Shown here: in pieces, positions 1 to 7,850 of the stretch
Position numbering within the stretch: position 1 is the stretch's first letter
How the letters are laid out: the number at the start of each line of letters is the position of its first letter
Assembly: GCA_035693615.1 (NCBI GenBank)
Contig: DASSGH010000152.1
Span: 1-36,626 of the forward strand
Direction of reading: 5' to 3'
Length of the DNA: 36,626 nt
Source of the DNA: VAZQ01 sp035693615
GTDB taxonomy: Bacteria > Pseudomonadota > Alphaproteobacteria > Rhizobiales > Xanthobacteraceae
Notes under the pieces: model-generated
Told to the model about the DNA's origin: nothing
Seen by the model: only the letters and a program-made list of their open reading frames with translations
The model's database searches: none
Position numbers and translations under genes: made by a program

Positions 1-2
1 GT

Positions 3-215
3 AATGCGGCAGGAATTAAAAATCGGTCCTTTCACGGATTACGCAAAGCCGGGGCAACTCGTCTTGCTGATGCTGGCGCAACTGATTTTGAAGTCATGTC
101 GTGGGGAGGATGGTCCTCTCTCTCCGAAGTGCAGCGATACACGAAAGCGGCAAATCGCAAAGGGTTGGCAATTGACGCGGCGAAAAAACTAAAAACATTT
201 GCCGAACAAAAATGA
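3..215 (+). CDS. Tyrosine recombinase (phage-type integrase), C-terminal part, cut by window edge
   Basis: The reading frame is open from the first bases to TGA at 213-215 and encodes the last 70 residues of a lambda-type integrase. It carries the catalytic boxes of the family: an HGLRK box (the H-x-x-R of box II), a tryptophan in WGGWSS at the usual His/Trp position, and the nucleophile tyrosine in QRYTKAA. These enzymes cut and rejoin DNA at att sites. The gene starts outside the window, so intactness cannot be judged. It ends 70 bases from the 3' end of a tRNA-Arg gene, the classical position for the integrase of a tRNA-integrated island lying to the left. Base composition is clearly more AT-rich than the rest of the window, which fits foreign origin. 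A forward ORF starting at base 4 in another frame is a shadow of this one. Confidence 0.85.
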   Translation, partial: NAAGIKNRSFHGLRKAGATRLADAGATDFEVMSWGGWSSLSEVQRYTKAANRKGLAIDAAKKLKTFAEQK

Positions 216-244
216 CTAACCTTGCTATCCCGGATTGACTAACC
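213..244. repeat. 9-bp direct repeat between integrase and tRNA
   Basis: TGACTAACC occurs at 213-221 (starting on the integrase stop codon) and again at 236-244, 23 bases apart. Short direct repeats between an integrase gene and the attachment tRNA are often integrase arm-binding sites. That role is an inference here. Confidence 0.4.
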
Positions 245-284
245 GGACGAATTCCCCTGGAAAATTAATAGTAAAATGTGAGGG

Positions 285-362
285 TGGCGTCCCCGGCAGG
301 ATTCGAACCTGCGACCTGCGGATTAGAAATCCGCTGCTGCTATCCAGCTGAGCTACGGGGAC
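285..362 (-). tRNA. tRNA-Arg (anticodon UCU), CCA encoded, one extra base in the D arm
   Basis: On the minus strand the acceptor stem GTCCCCG (356-362) pairs with CGGGGAC (289-295), followed by G and an encoded CCA (285-287). The anticodon stem GCGGA/TCCGC encloses TTTCTAA, giving anticodon TCT, which reads AGA/AGG. The T arm has the normal GGTTCGAATCC sequence. The D arm is unusual. The expected ...GGATAGAGCA reads ...GGATAGCAGCA, with one additional base near 339, so the gene is 78 nt with CCA and the D stem has a bulge or a C-C mismatch. The 3' end faces the integrase fragment and is the probable attachment site. Confidence 0.9.
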
Positions 363-584
363 GCGGTGCGCAAGCTTTTACCCAAGATCGCGTCTGCCTG
401 CCAGCGCCGCGGCGTGGTTCCCTACCGGCAGAATAGCGGCAAAACCCGCCAATTACGGCGACGTTCCGCCATCTCTTCGGCTCTTTGCGCCGGGTGCGAA
501 ACTGCGTAAGTTCGCGCGGCACCCGGGGGCGGGACCGAAGCGGTCATCGAGATTAGAGAAGCGCGGCTGAGCGGGGCAGGGGAC

Positions 585-2306
585 ATGGCGGTCACGGCCG
601 ATAAGCGGCGCGAGCGGGCTTCCGCGCGCAGCCTCAAGGCGATCGTCGATTTTGCCGTCGGCTCCCACGCGCGTGCGCTGGCCGCGCTGCTCGTGGTTGC
701 CCTTGTGGCGTTCCTGCCCGGTTTCTTCAGCATCCCGCCGATCGATCGTGACGAGGCGCGCTTCGCTCAGGCGACCAAGCAGATGGTGGAAAGCGGCGAT
801 TACGTCGACATCCGTTTTCAGGACGAGGTTCGCTACAAGAAACCAGTCGGCATCTACTGGCTGCAAGCCGCCGTGGTGAAGGCCGCCAGCGCGCTCGGTT
901 TTCCCGGCGCGCTCACCACGATTTGGCTCTATCGGATTCCTTCCCTGCTCGGGGCGATCGGCGCGGTGCTGTTGACCTATTGGACCGCGGTCGCCTTCGT
1001 GTCGCAGCGAGCCGCGGTGCTTGCCGCCCTGATGATCGCAAGCTGCGTCCTGCTGAGCATCGAGCGGCTGCTGGCGAAAACCGATGCCCTGTTGCTCATG
1101 ACCGTCGTTGCCGCCATGGGGGCGATGGCGCGCGCCTACCTGCTGCAACAGCGCGAACGCCTCGAGGCTGCGGGCGCATGGACGATCCCCGCGATATTTT
1201 GGACGGCGATCGCCGCGGGCGTGTTGCTGAAGGGGCCGCTCATCGTGATGGTCGTCGCGCTTGCCGCGCTGGCACTCAGCATCGTCGATCGGTCCGCGCC
1301 TTGGCTGCTGACGCTCAAGCCAATCGCCGGCATCATTTGGCTTGCGGTTTTGGTGCTGCCCTGGTTCGTCGCTATCATCGGACGCTCCGGCGACGCGTTC
1401 CTCGCCCAATCGATGGGTGAAGACATGCTCGGCAAGGTATTTGCCGGCCAAGAGTCCCATGGCGCTCCGCCCGGCTACTATTTCGTTCTATTCTGGGTGA
1501 CCTTCTGGCCGGGCGCGACGCTGGCGGCATTGGCGACGCCGGCGGTGTGGCGCGCCCGGCGCGAGGCTCCGGTCAAATTCCTGCTGGCCTGGCTCGTGCC
1601 TTCGTGGCTCGTCTTTGAGCTCGTGATGACGAAGCTGCCGCATTACGTGCTGCCGCTCTATCCTGCGATCGCTATCCTGATCGCCGGCGTGATCGACGCG
1701 CGCGCACTATCGCGCAAGCCCGTCCTCGAGTGGGGCACGGTCTGGTGGTTCATCATTCCGGTGGTGGCGGGCATCGCCGGCATCGTCGCGCTCGCGGCGA
1801 TCGGCCGGCAATTCGGATTGTTGGTCTGGCCCTTGATGGGAGTAGCGGCAGTATTGGGCTTCTTTGCGTGGCGCCTCTACCAGGCCGACGGCGCCGAGCA
1901 TGCGTTGCTGCGCGCCGTCGCGGCCGCGATCCTGACCGCCATTGCCATTTTCGGTTTGATCGTTCCCTCGCTCGGCCAGCTGTTTCCGAGCCCGGCGCTC
2001 GCGCGCATCCTGCGCGAGAGTGGGTGTGCCCACCCGGAGGTGGTTGCCGTGGGGTACCAGGAACCGAGTCTGGTCTTCCTTGCCGGCACCGCGACCCGCC
2101 TCGCCGACACGGCGGGCGCCGCGGAGTTCCTGCGCGGCGGGGAGTGCCGCTTCGCCTTTGTCGAAGCGCGCGAGGAAAGGAGCTTTGCCCAGCGCGCCGA
2201 GGCGCTGGGGCTGCGCTACCGCGCCGGCCCCCGCATCGACGCGATCAACGTCAGCACCGGGCGGCCGATCACCATCGCGGTATTTCGCTCGGTGGATGCA
2301 TCATGA
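585..2306 (+). CDS. Glycosyltransferase family 39 (ArnT/PMT-like) lipid-linked sugar transferase
   Basis: A 573-residue integral membrane protein of the ArnT/PMT superfamily, which moves a sugar from a polyprenyl-phosphate donor to lipid A or another acceptor on the periplasmic face. The hallmark is the first periplasmic loop with the acidic motif DRDEARFA at residues 54-61, followed by RYKKPVGIYWLQ. About ten hydrophobic segments follow, then a short soluble C-terminal domain. The ATG at 585 has AGGGG about 4-9 bases upstream. It is the first gene of a four-gene operon and overlaps the next by 4 bases (ATGA). With a GT2 donor synthase, a PAP2 phosphatase and an LpxB-N-like protein downstream, a lipid A or LPS-core modification role is the best inference; the sugar cannot be read from the sequence. 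Confidence 0.85.
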   Translation: MAVTADKRRERASARSLKAIVDFAVGSHARALAALLVVALVAFLPGFFSIPPIDRDEARFAQATKQMVESGDYVDIRFQDEVRYKKPVGIYWLQAAVVKAASALGFPGALTTIWLYRIPSLLGAIGAVLLTYWTAVAFVSQRAAVLAALMIASCVLLSIERLLAKTDALLLMTVVAAMGAMARAYLLQQRERLEAAGAWTIPAIFWTAIAAGVLLKGPLIVMVVALAALALSIVDRSAPWLLTLKPIAGIIWLAVLVLPWFVAIIGRSGDAFLAQSMGEDMLGKVFAGQESHGAPPGYYFVLFWVTFWPGATLAALATPAVWRARREAPVKFLLAWLVPSWLVFELVMTKLPHYVLPLYPAIAILIAGVIDARALSRKPVLEWGTVWWFIIPVVAGIAGIVALAAIGRQFGLLVWPLMGVAAVLGFFAWRLYQADGAEHALLRAVAAAILTAIAIFGLIVPSLGQLFPSPALARILRESGCAHPEVVAVGYQEPSLVFLAGTATRLADTAGAAEFLRGGECRFAFVEAREERSFAQRAEALGLRYRAGPRIDAINVSTGRPITIAVFRSVDAS

Positions 2307-3160
2307 GTCTAGGCAACCCGCTCAGGCAGGTTTCGGCCAGCGGCGCGGCCGCACGGCTATACTGGCTGCGCGCCAACATCGCCTGGTCGCTTGCGCTGTT
2401 TGCGCGCCCGCCCAAATCCACCGTGACGCCGAAATGGCGTGCCCCGCTGCGGCTCGCCGTCGGCACACTGGCGGGTGTCGTCATCGTTGCGGCGACGATG
2501 ATCGCACTCGACGCGCCGGCAGTGACCGCGGCGCGGCAAGCGCCGGCGTGGCTGATCCAATTCTTCGATCACATCACCGGATACGGCAAGTCGGTTTGGT
2601 TTCTGGTGCCGCTTGCAATCGCGCTGACGGCGATTGCGGGCGTCGCTTCGCCGTCGCTTCCGCGAATGTCCCAGGGGGTGCTCGCGGCGCTCGCAGTGCG
2701 ACTGGGTTTTCTGCTGCTTGCGACCGGTCTGCCTGGACTGGTCTTCACAGTCGGAAAGCGTCTCATCGGCCGCGCCCGGCCGTTCGTCGAAGGTGGCGCC
2801 GGCCCGCTCGTCTATCACCCGCTCGGCTGGAGCGTCGAATACGCAAGTTTGCCGTCCGGCCACGCCGTCGATGCCTTCGCCGCCGCCATGGCGATCGGCA
2901 CGCTGTGGCCGCGGATGCGGCCCCTGATGTGGACCTATGCCGTGCTGATCGCCATAAGCCGGGTGGTCCTCACGGCGCATTTCCCAAGCGATGTCTTGGT
3001 CGGTGCAGTCGCCGGCGCGCTCGGCGCGCTGGTGGTGCGCGATTGGTATGCGGCGCGGCGGCTGGCTTTCGTGATTGGCGCGGACGGCGCGGTTCGACCA
3101 TGGCCGGGCCCGTCGTTCGCACGCATCAAAAGGGTTGCCGGGCAGCTTATCGCCCCATAA
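2303..3160 (+). CDS. PAP2-family membrane phosphatase
   Basis: A 285-residue membrane protein with the complete type 2 phosphatidic acid phosphatase signature: K152-x6-R159-P160, then P184-S-G-H187, then S219-R-x5-H226-x3-D230. His187 and His226 are the expected catalytic pair. About six hydrophobic segments are visible. The ATG at 2303 overlaps the stop of the GT39 gene, which indicates translational coupling; longer upstream extensions of this frame run antiparallel in phase with GT39 and are not credible. Relatives remove phosphate from lipid A (LpxE/LpxF), undecaprenyl diphosphate (PgpB) or phosphatidylglycerol phosphate. The operon context favours a lipid A or polyprenyl-carrier substrate, but the sequence does not decide. 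Confidence 0.85.
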   Translation: MSLGNPLRQVSASGAAARLYWLRANIAWSLALFARPPKSTVTPKWRAPLRLAVGTLAGVVIVAATMIALDAPAVTAARQAPAWLIQFFDHITGYGKSVWFLVPLAIALTAIAGVASPSLPRMSQGVLAALAVRLGFLLLATGLPGLVFTVGKRLIGRARPFVEGGAGPLVYHPLGWSVEYASLPSGHAVDAFAAAMAIGTLWPRMRPLMWTYAVLIAISRVVLTAHFPSDVLVGAVAGALGALVVRDWYAARRLAFVIGADGAVRPWPGPSFARIKRVAGQLIAP

Positions 3161-3215
3161 GAAGCGCTCGCGGCAAGATGCAAGTCCGCCGTCGTGCCGT
3201 CGTGCCGGGCAGATC

Positions 3216-3974
3216 ATGAGCGAAACGTTTGCAAGCGCCGCCGCTCCGGCTGTTTCCGTGGTCGTGCCGGTACGCAACGAAGCCGACAACATCGCGCCGC
3301 TGGTCGACGAGATCGCGGCTGCCCTCGCCAAGGACGTCGATTTCGAGCTCATCTACGTCAACGATGGCTCGAGCGACCGTACGCAAGCCGCATTGACCGC
3401 GCTGATGGCGAACCGTCCATGGCTGCGACAGATCAAGCATAATGTCTCGTGCGGCCAGTCGGCAGCGGTATCGACCGGCGTCAGGCATGCGCGCGCGGGG
3501 ATCGTCGTCACCCTCGATGGCGACGGCCAGAACGACCCCGCCTTCATCCCGGCGCTACTAGATGCGATGGCGAAGGCGCCCCATGTCGGACTCGTTGCCG
3601 GCCAGCGAGTCGGCCGGCAGGCCACAGGCTTCAAGAAATTTCAATCGCGCATCGCCAATGCCGTGCGCGGCCTGGTGCTCCGAGACGGCACCCGCGATAC
3701 CGGTTGCGGGCTCAAGGCGTTTCGCCGCGAGCTTTTTCTCGCATTGCCCTATTTCGACGGGCTGCACCGGTTTCTTCCGGCGCTCGTACGGCGCGAAGGC
3801 TATGACATCGCCTATGTGGATGTCATCGATCGGCCGCGCCGGACGGGAACATCGAATTACGGTATGTGGGACCGGCTTTGGGTCGGGATACTCGATCTCG
3901 TCGGCGTGTGGTGGCTCATCAGCCGCCGGCGCCGCGTTCCGCGCGTCTTGGAGGTGAAACGGGATGCTGATTGA
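3216..3974 (+). CDS. Glycosyltransferase family 2, polyprenyl-phosphate sugar synthase (DPM1-like)
   Basis: A 252-residue GT-A fold transferase. It shows the nucleotide-binding start PVRNEADN (residues 18-25), YVNDGSSDRT (47-55) and the metal/nucleotide-binding DGDGQNDP (100-107). It resembles dolichol-phosphate mannose synthase and the bacterial enzymes that charge undecaprenyl phosphate with mannose, galacturonate, arabinose or galactosamine. The C-terminus has only one strongly hydrophobic stretch (LDLVGVWWLI), so it is not the ArnC/GtrB type with two long membrane helices. The ATG at 3216 was chosen because the conserved N-terminal strand begins 12 residues in and the upstream frame lies in the intergenic stretch. 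It would make the donor used by the GT39 protein upstream. Confidence 0.82.
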   Translation: MSETFASAAAPAVSVVVPVRNEADNIAPLVDEIAAALAKDVDFELIYVNDGSSDRTQAALTALMANRPWLRQIKHNVSCGQSAAVSTGVRHARAGIVVTLDGDGQNDPAFIPALLDAMAKAPHVGLVAGQRVGRQATGFKKFQSRIANAVRGLVLRDGTRDTGCGLKAFRRELFLALPYFDGLHRFLPALVRREGYDIAYVDVIDRPRRTGTSNYGMWDRLWVGILDLVGVWWLISRRRRVPRVLEVKRDAD

Positions 3975-4296
3975 TCTCTCACAGGCGATCGGCAGTTATC
4001 TGCACGAGGTCTTCGTGGCCAAGTTCCAGTGGTGGGTGCTGCTCGGCTACGTGGCGCAAATCCTGTTCACCATGCGCTTCCTGGTGCAGTGGATTGCCTC
4101 CGAGCGAGCCGGAAAGATGGTGATGCCGATCGCCTTCTGGTTCTTCTCGATCGGCGGCGGGGTGCTGCTATTTTCCTACGCGCTGTACATCCGCGATCCC
4201 GTCTTCATCCTAGGGCAGGGATTCGGCGTCTTCGTCTATGGACGCAATCTCTATTTCGAGATGCGCGACCGCCGCGGCGCCGCGGCTGCGACGTGA
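3964..4296 (+). CDS. LpxB N-terminal-domain-like small membrane protein (LAB_N)
   Basis: A 110-residue protein with three hydrophobic segments and the LAB_N pattern: FQWWVLLGYVAQILFTMRFLVQW, then KMVMPIAFWFFSIGGG, then QGFGVFVYGRNLYF. It resembles the membrane domain attached to lipid-A-disaccharide synthase in some bacteria, here as a free-standing protein. It starts inside the last codons of the GT2 gene (11-base overlap) and has a strong ribosome-binding site GGAGGTG before the ATG. Free-standing LAB_N proteins are common next to GT2/GT39 genes. They may help handle or flip the polyprenyl-linked sugar, but no biochemical role is certain. Confidence 0.82.
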   Translation: MLIDLSQAIGSYLHEVFVAKFQWWVLLGYVAQILFTMRFLVQWIASERAGKMVMPIAFWFFSIGGGVLLFSYALYIRDPVFILGQGFGVFVYGRNLYFEMRDRRGAAAAT

Positions 4297-4326
4297 GGCG
4301 CTCTTAGCATCATTGTACGGTTCAGG

Positions 4327-4354
4327 TTGCCGCAGAGGCCCTGGGTGCTATGCT
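4327..4354 (+). promoter_or_regulatory. Possible sigma-70-type promoter for the dioxygenase gene
   Basis: TTGCCG (4327-4332) and TATGCT (4349-4354) are separated by 16 bases, 28 bases upstream of the ATG at 4382. It lies in the only gap between the envelope operon and the dioxygenase gene. Found by eye only. Confidence 0.3.
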
Positions 4355-4381
4355 CGCGGTAGGAAGCGCAGGGAGGCGCAG

Positions 4382-5275
4382 ATGACGTTGAGTGTTACAA
4401 CCACGTCTGATCGCAACGCCGCCGGAGCGGTCGAGGTGATCCCGACCGGTGGACCGCTCGGTGCTGAGTTGCGGGGCATCGATTTGAACGCGCTCGGCGA
4501 GGCCGCGTTCGCGCGGCTGATGCAGGCGTGGCACCAATATTCGGTAGTGCTGATCCGCGATCAGAGGCTCAGCGATCAGGAACTGATCGCGTTCAGCCGC
4601 CGGTTGGGCGATCTCGATTGGGCTCCGGTCCAGGAAACAGGTCGGCGTTTCGTCGAGGGTCTGCCGGAAATTTACATCGTCTCCAACGTCAAGGTGAATG
4701 GCGAGCCAATCGGCAGCCTGGGCGACGGTGAAGCGGTGTGGCACACCGATATGTCCTATCTCGATGTGCCGCCGAAGGCGAGCATGCTCTACGCCCTCGA
4801 AGTGCCGCCGAGCGGCGGTAACACCTCGTTCTGTACGATGTACGGCGTCTACGAGACTCTGCCGCGGGCGCTCAAGGACCGCATCGCCGGCCTCAAGATC
4901 AAGCACGACGGCACGTATAACAGCGGCGGCTATGTGCGCCAGGGCGTCACTCCCACCGACGATCCGATGACCTCGCCGGGCGCCGTGCATCCGCTGGTCT
5001 GCACGCATCCAGACACCGGCCGGCGCATGCTCTATCTCGGACGCCGCCGCAACGCCTATCTAGTCGGGCTCGAGCTTTCCGAGTCGGAGGCGTTGCTCGA
5101 CGAACTCTGGAGCTTCGTCGCTCGCCCGGAATTTGCGTGGGAGCATGTGTGGCGGGTCGGCGATCTCGTGTTGTGGGATAATCGCTGCACCATGCATCGG
5201 CGCGACGCCTTCGATCCGAAAAGCCGGCGGGTCATGCATCGTACCCAAGTCAAAGGCGAGCAGCGGCCCTCCTGA
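4382..5275 (+). CDS. TauD/TfdA-family Fe(II)/2-oxoglutarate dioxygenase
   Basis: A 297-residue member of the taurine/2,4-D dioxygenase family. It couples decarboxylation of 2-oxoglutarate to oxidation of an organic substrate. The iron ligands are visible: His121-x-Asp123 in VWHTDMSY and the distal His272 in DNRCTMHRRD, with the 2-oxoglutarate-binding arginine expected in SRRVMHRT just after it. The N-terminal GAELRGIDL and the LIRDQ...F.RRLG stretches are typical. The ATG at 4382 has GGGAGG upstream; a longer frame back to 4238 runs into the previous gene and is rejected. The next gene, a solute-binding protein, follows after 49 bases, so substrate capture and oxidation may be linked. The substrate is not readable. 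Confidence 0.85.
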   Translation: MTLSVTTTSDRNAAGAVEVIPTGGPLGAELRGIDLNALGEAAFARLMQAWHQYSVVLIRDQRLSDQELIAFSRRLGDLDWAPVQETGRRFVEGLPEIYIVSNVKVNGEPIGSLGDGEAVWHTDMSYLDVPPKASMLYALEVPPSGGNTSFCTMYGVYETLPRALKDRIAGLKIKHDGTYNSGGYVRQGVTPTDDPMTSPGAVHPLVCTHPDTGRRMLYLGRRRNAYLVGLELSESEALLDELWSFVARPEFAWEHVWRVGDLVLWDNRCTMHRRDAFDPKSRRVMHRTQVKGEQRPS

Positions 5276-5324
5276 CGCGCCGGCGGTTGCAACATCAGCC
5301 CACCATCGAGGGGACGGCCGCTCC

Positions 5325-6314
5325 ATGAGGCGACGCGACTTACTCGCCCTTGGCATGACGGCGCCATCGCTGCGCCTGCTGCTGCTCCATCCCGCGCGCG
5401 CCCAGGCCAAATATCCCGACCGTCCGATCCGGCTCGTCATTCCATTCCCGCCGGGTGGCGGGTACGACGCCGTAGGGCGCCCATGGGCGGAGAAGATGAA
5501 GTCGGTGCTTGGCACCGTGGTCGTGGAGAACCAAGGCGGCGGCGGCAGTTCGCTCGGTGCGGCCGCGGTCGCCCGCGCCCGGCCGGATGGCCACACCATT
5601 CTTCTGGGCGGCTCGAGCACGCACGTCACCGAGGCCCTGCTCAAGAACCGTCCACTCTACGATCCCCTCAAAGAGCTCGAGCCGATCTCCAACGTGGTGG
5701 TCTCGGCTTTGGCCCTTGCGATCCATCCCGCGGTGCCGGCTCGGAGCCTGCGAGAATTCATCGACTACGCGAAGGCCAATCCCGGCAAACTGTCCTATGG
5801 GCATGCCGGCGTCGGGTCGTTGAACCACCTCACGGGCGAGCTGTTCAAATCGCTGGCTGGACTGCCGGACCTGGTGCACGTGCCATACCGGGGGTCTGGA
5901 CCGGCGACGGCCGACGCCATCAGCGGACAGGTGGCGATGGCCACTCCCGCGGTCACGAGCGCGCTGCTCGAACTCCATCGAACGGAGAAGCTGCGCATTC
6001 TTGCCGTGACCAGTCCCACGCGTCTGATTGCTGCGCCGGAGATCCCGACGGCGGTCGAAGCAGGCCTTCCCGGGATGATCTCGCAGCAGTCGATCGGGCT
6101 CTTTGCTCCCGCCGGGACCGCAACGAGCATCATCGAGCAGATTTCACGCGCGACGCGCACCGCGCTCGCCGAGCCCGCCTACGGGCAGATGCTCATCGAG
6201 TCGGGCTTCGAGCCTGACAGCGATTCAACCCCGGAGAAATTTCGGCGGTTGCTCGAGGAGGACATCGCCCGGTGGGCGCCGCTCGTCAAGGCGATGGGGT
6301 TAAAGCTCGACTGA
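5325..6314 (+). CDS. Bug-family (tripartite tricarboxylate transporter) periplasmic binding protein
   Basis: A 329-residue member of the TctC/Bug family, the extracytoplasmic receptor of tripartite tricarboxylate transporters. The N-terminus MRRRDLLALG is Tat-like, with a signal peptide ending near HPARAQA. The mature part starts with YPDRPIRLVIPFPPGGGYD, the standard Bug opening. GHAGVGSLNHLTGELF and VPYRGSGPATAD are the usual ligand-pocket segments. GAGGGG-like ribosome-binding sequence precedes the ATG at 5325. No TctA or TctB membrane genes occur here, which is usual for the many orphan Bug genes of soil proteobacteria. It probably shares a transcript with the dioxygenase gene upstream and may bind its substrate. 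Confidence 0.88.
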   Translation: MRRRDLLALGMTAPSLRLLLLHPARAQAKYPDRPIRLVIPFPPGGGYDAVGRPWAEKMKSVLGTVVVENQGGGGSSLGAAAVARARPDGHTILLGGSSTHVTEALLKNRPLYDPLKELEPISNVVVSALALAIHPAVPARSLREFIDYAKANPGKLSYGHAGVGSLNHLTGELFKSLAGLPDLVHVPYRGSGPATADAISGQVAMATPAVTSALLELHRTEKLRILAVTSPTRLIAAPEIPTAVEAGLPGMISQQSIGLFAPAGTATSIIEQISRATRTALAEPAYGQMLIESGFEPDSDSTPEKFRRLLEEDIARWAPLVKAMGLKLD

Positions 6315-6366
6315 ACCCGAAGCCGCGGCGGCGCGATACGTCATTTCGTCACGCGCGAGCGCCGTC

Positions 6367-7566
6367 TCAGCGCGCCGCTGCAAGGGCGGCAAAGCCGCAC
6401 TCGAGATCGCCGATCAGATCGTCGACGTCCTCGAGCCCGATATGCAGCCGCACGGTCGGCCCGCCCGGCATCCAGTTCGTAGCCGTGCGGATGCTGGTGC
6501 AGTCGAATGGAATGGCCAAGCTCTCGAAGCCGCCCCACGAGGGGCCGATGCCGAAGAGCCGCAGCGCGTTGACGAACGCGTTGACCGCGCTCTGTGCGAT
6601 CGGCTTGAACACGATGCTGAAGAGGCCGCTCGCACCGGAAAAATCGCGGCGCCACATGGCATGGCCCGGACAACTCTCGAGCGCCGGATGCAGCACGCAG
6701 GCGATCTCGGGGCGCGCGGCGAGCCACCGCGCGACCTGCAATCCCGCCTGATGATGCTGCACCAGCCGCACGCCCAGGGTGCGCAGCCCGCGCAGGCCGA
6801 GGTAGATGTCGTCCGGGCCGACGCAAAGGCCGAGGGTGTGCACCATCTCGCTCAGGCGCTCCCACGTCGCGGCGTTGGCCGAGACGGTGCCGAGCATCAC
6901 GTCGGAATGGCCGCCGATGTATTTGGTGGCGGCCTGGATCGACAGGTCGACTCCCTTGTCGAAAGCGCGGAAATAGAGCGGCGTCGCCCAGGTATTATCC
7001 ATCAACACGAGCCCGCCCCTGGCATGGGCTGCCGCGGCGATCGCCGGCACATCTTGGATCTCGAAGGAGAGCGAGCCCGGCGCCTCTACGAACACGGCTC
7101 GCGTGTTGGGCCGCATCAGCGCGGTGATCTCGCCTCCGATCAGGGGATCGTAATACGTCGTCTCGATGCCATTGCGCCGAAGCACGCTGTCGCAGAACCT
7201 GCGCGTGGGCTGATAGGCGCTATCGGTGACCAGGAGGTGATCGCCGGCGTTGAGCACCGCGAGCAGCGCGGTCGAAATCGCCGCGAGCCCCGAGGGAAGA
7301 AGCGCCACGCCGGCGCAATCGGGACCTTCGAGCGCGCGCAGCGCGCTTTGCAGCGCCTCCGAGGTAGGCGTGCCCCGCCGTCCGTAGAGGTAACGCGCCC
7401 GGCGGGCAAGGAAATCCTCGGCGTTCGGATACAACACCGTCGAGGCATGATAGACCGGCGGATTGACGAAACCATGGTTGGCGCTGGCGTCGCGGCCGCC
7501 CGTCACGAGCCGCGTCGCCGGCTTTGACGATGGGCGCTTGGCGTCGGCTTCAGTCTTTTTGCTCAT
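6367..7566 (-). CDS. metC: Cystathionine beta-lyase-like PLP enzyme (Cys/Met metabolism family)
   Basis: A 399-residue fold-type I PLP enzyme of the Cys/Met metabolism family. The PLP lysine is Lys215 in ATKYIGGHSD, Asp190 (LVLMDNTWATP) contacts the pyridine ring, and YGRRGTPTSEAL (61-72) holds the phosphate-binding Tyr/Arg of the neighbouring subunit. The cystathionine beta-lyase type cleaves cystathionine to homocysteine, pyruvate and ammonia. The start at 7566 (MSKKTEAD) was preferred over 7638 because the 24 extra residues are basic and atypical. The gene is divergent from aapJ; as I recall, a metC-aapJ arrangement is common in rhizobia. Sequence alone does not exclude gamma-lyase or sulfhydrylase activity. 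Confidence 0.85.
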   Translation of the reverse strand: MSKKTEADAKRPSSKPATRLVTGGRDASANHGFVNPPVYHASTVLYPNAEDFLARRARYLYGRRGTPTSEALQSALRALEGPDCAGVALLPSGLAAISTALLAVLNAGDHLLVTDSAYQPTRRFCDSVLRRNGIETTYYDPLIGGEITALMRPNTRAVFVEAPGSLSFEIQDVPAIAAAAHARGGLVLMDNTWATPLYFRAFDKGVDLSIQAATKYIGGHSDVMLGTVSANAATWERLSEMVHTLGLCVGPDDIYLGLRGLRTLGVRLVQHHQAGLQVARWLAARPEIACVLHPALESCPGHAMWRRDFSGASGLFSIVFKPIAQSAVNAFVNALRLFGIGPSWGGFESLAIPFDCTSIRTATNWMPGGPTVRLHIGLEDVDDLIGDLECGFAALAAAR

Positions 7567-7850
7567 GACCTGTTTTCTCTGCACAGCCTGGCCGCGGCCG
7601 CCTGCGCCTAGAATTTTCGCACGGAGGCGCGCCCTCACATGCGGTCATGGCGTCATGTGCCGCGACCGTCAACCCCTTGACCGCCATAGCCGATCGTTCT
7701 GAGATGGCGGATAGACCAACGCGAATACGCGCATGCGGGCACGCCACGCCGGCCGGCACGTCGACACGCTCGATTCAGCGATAAAAAGCCGCTCAAATCA
7801 CGTAACTTGCGCTCAAGCTCTAAGGACAGTCTCTCAGGAAAGGCTGCTTC

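Noticed and set aside
453..1460. 335-codon open frame on the minus strand
   Set aside because: Antisense to the GT39 gene with arginine/glutamine-rich shadow composition and no motif.
7796..7811. Sigma-54-like element (CACG-N4-TTGC) upstream of aapJ
   Set aside because: The essential GG of the -24 box is AT here, so a sigma-54 promoter is not supported despite known nitrogen control of aap operons.
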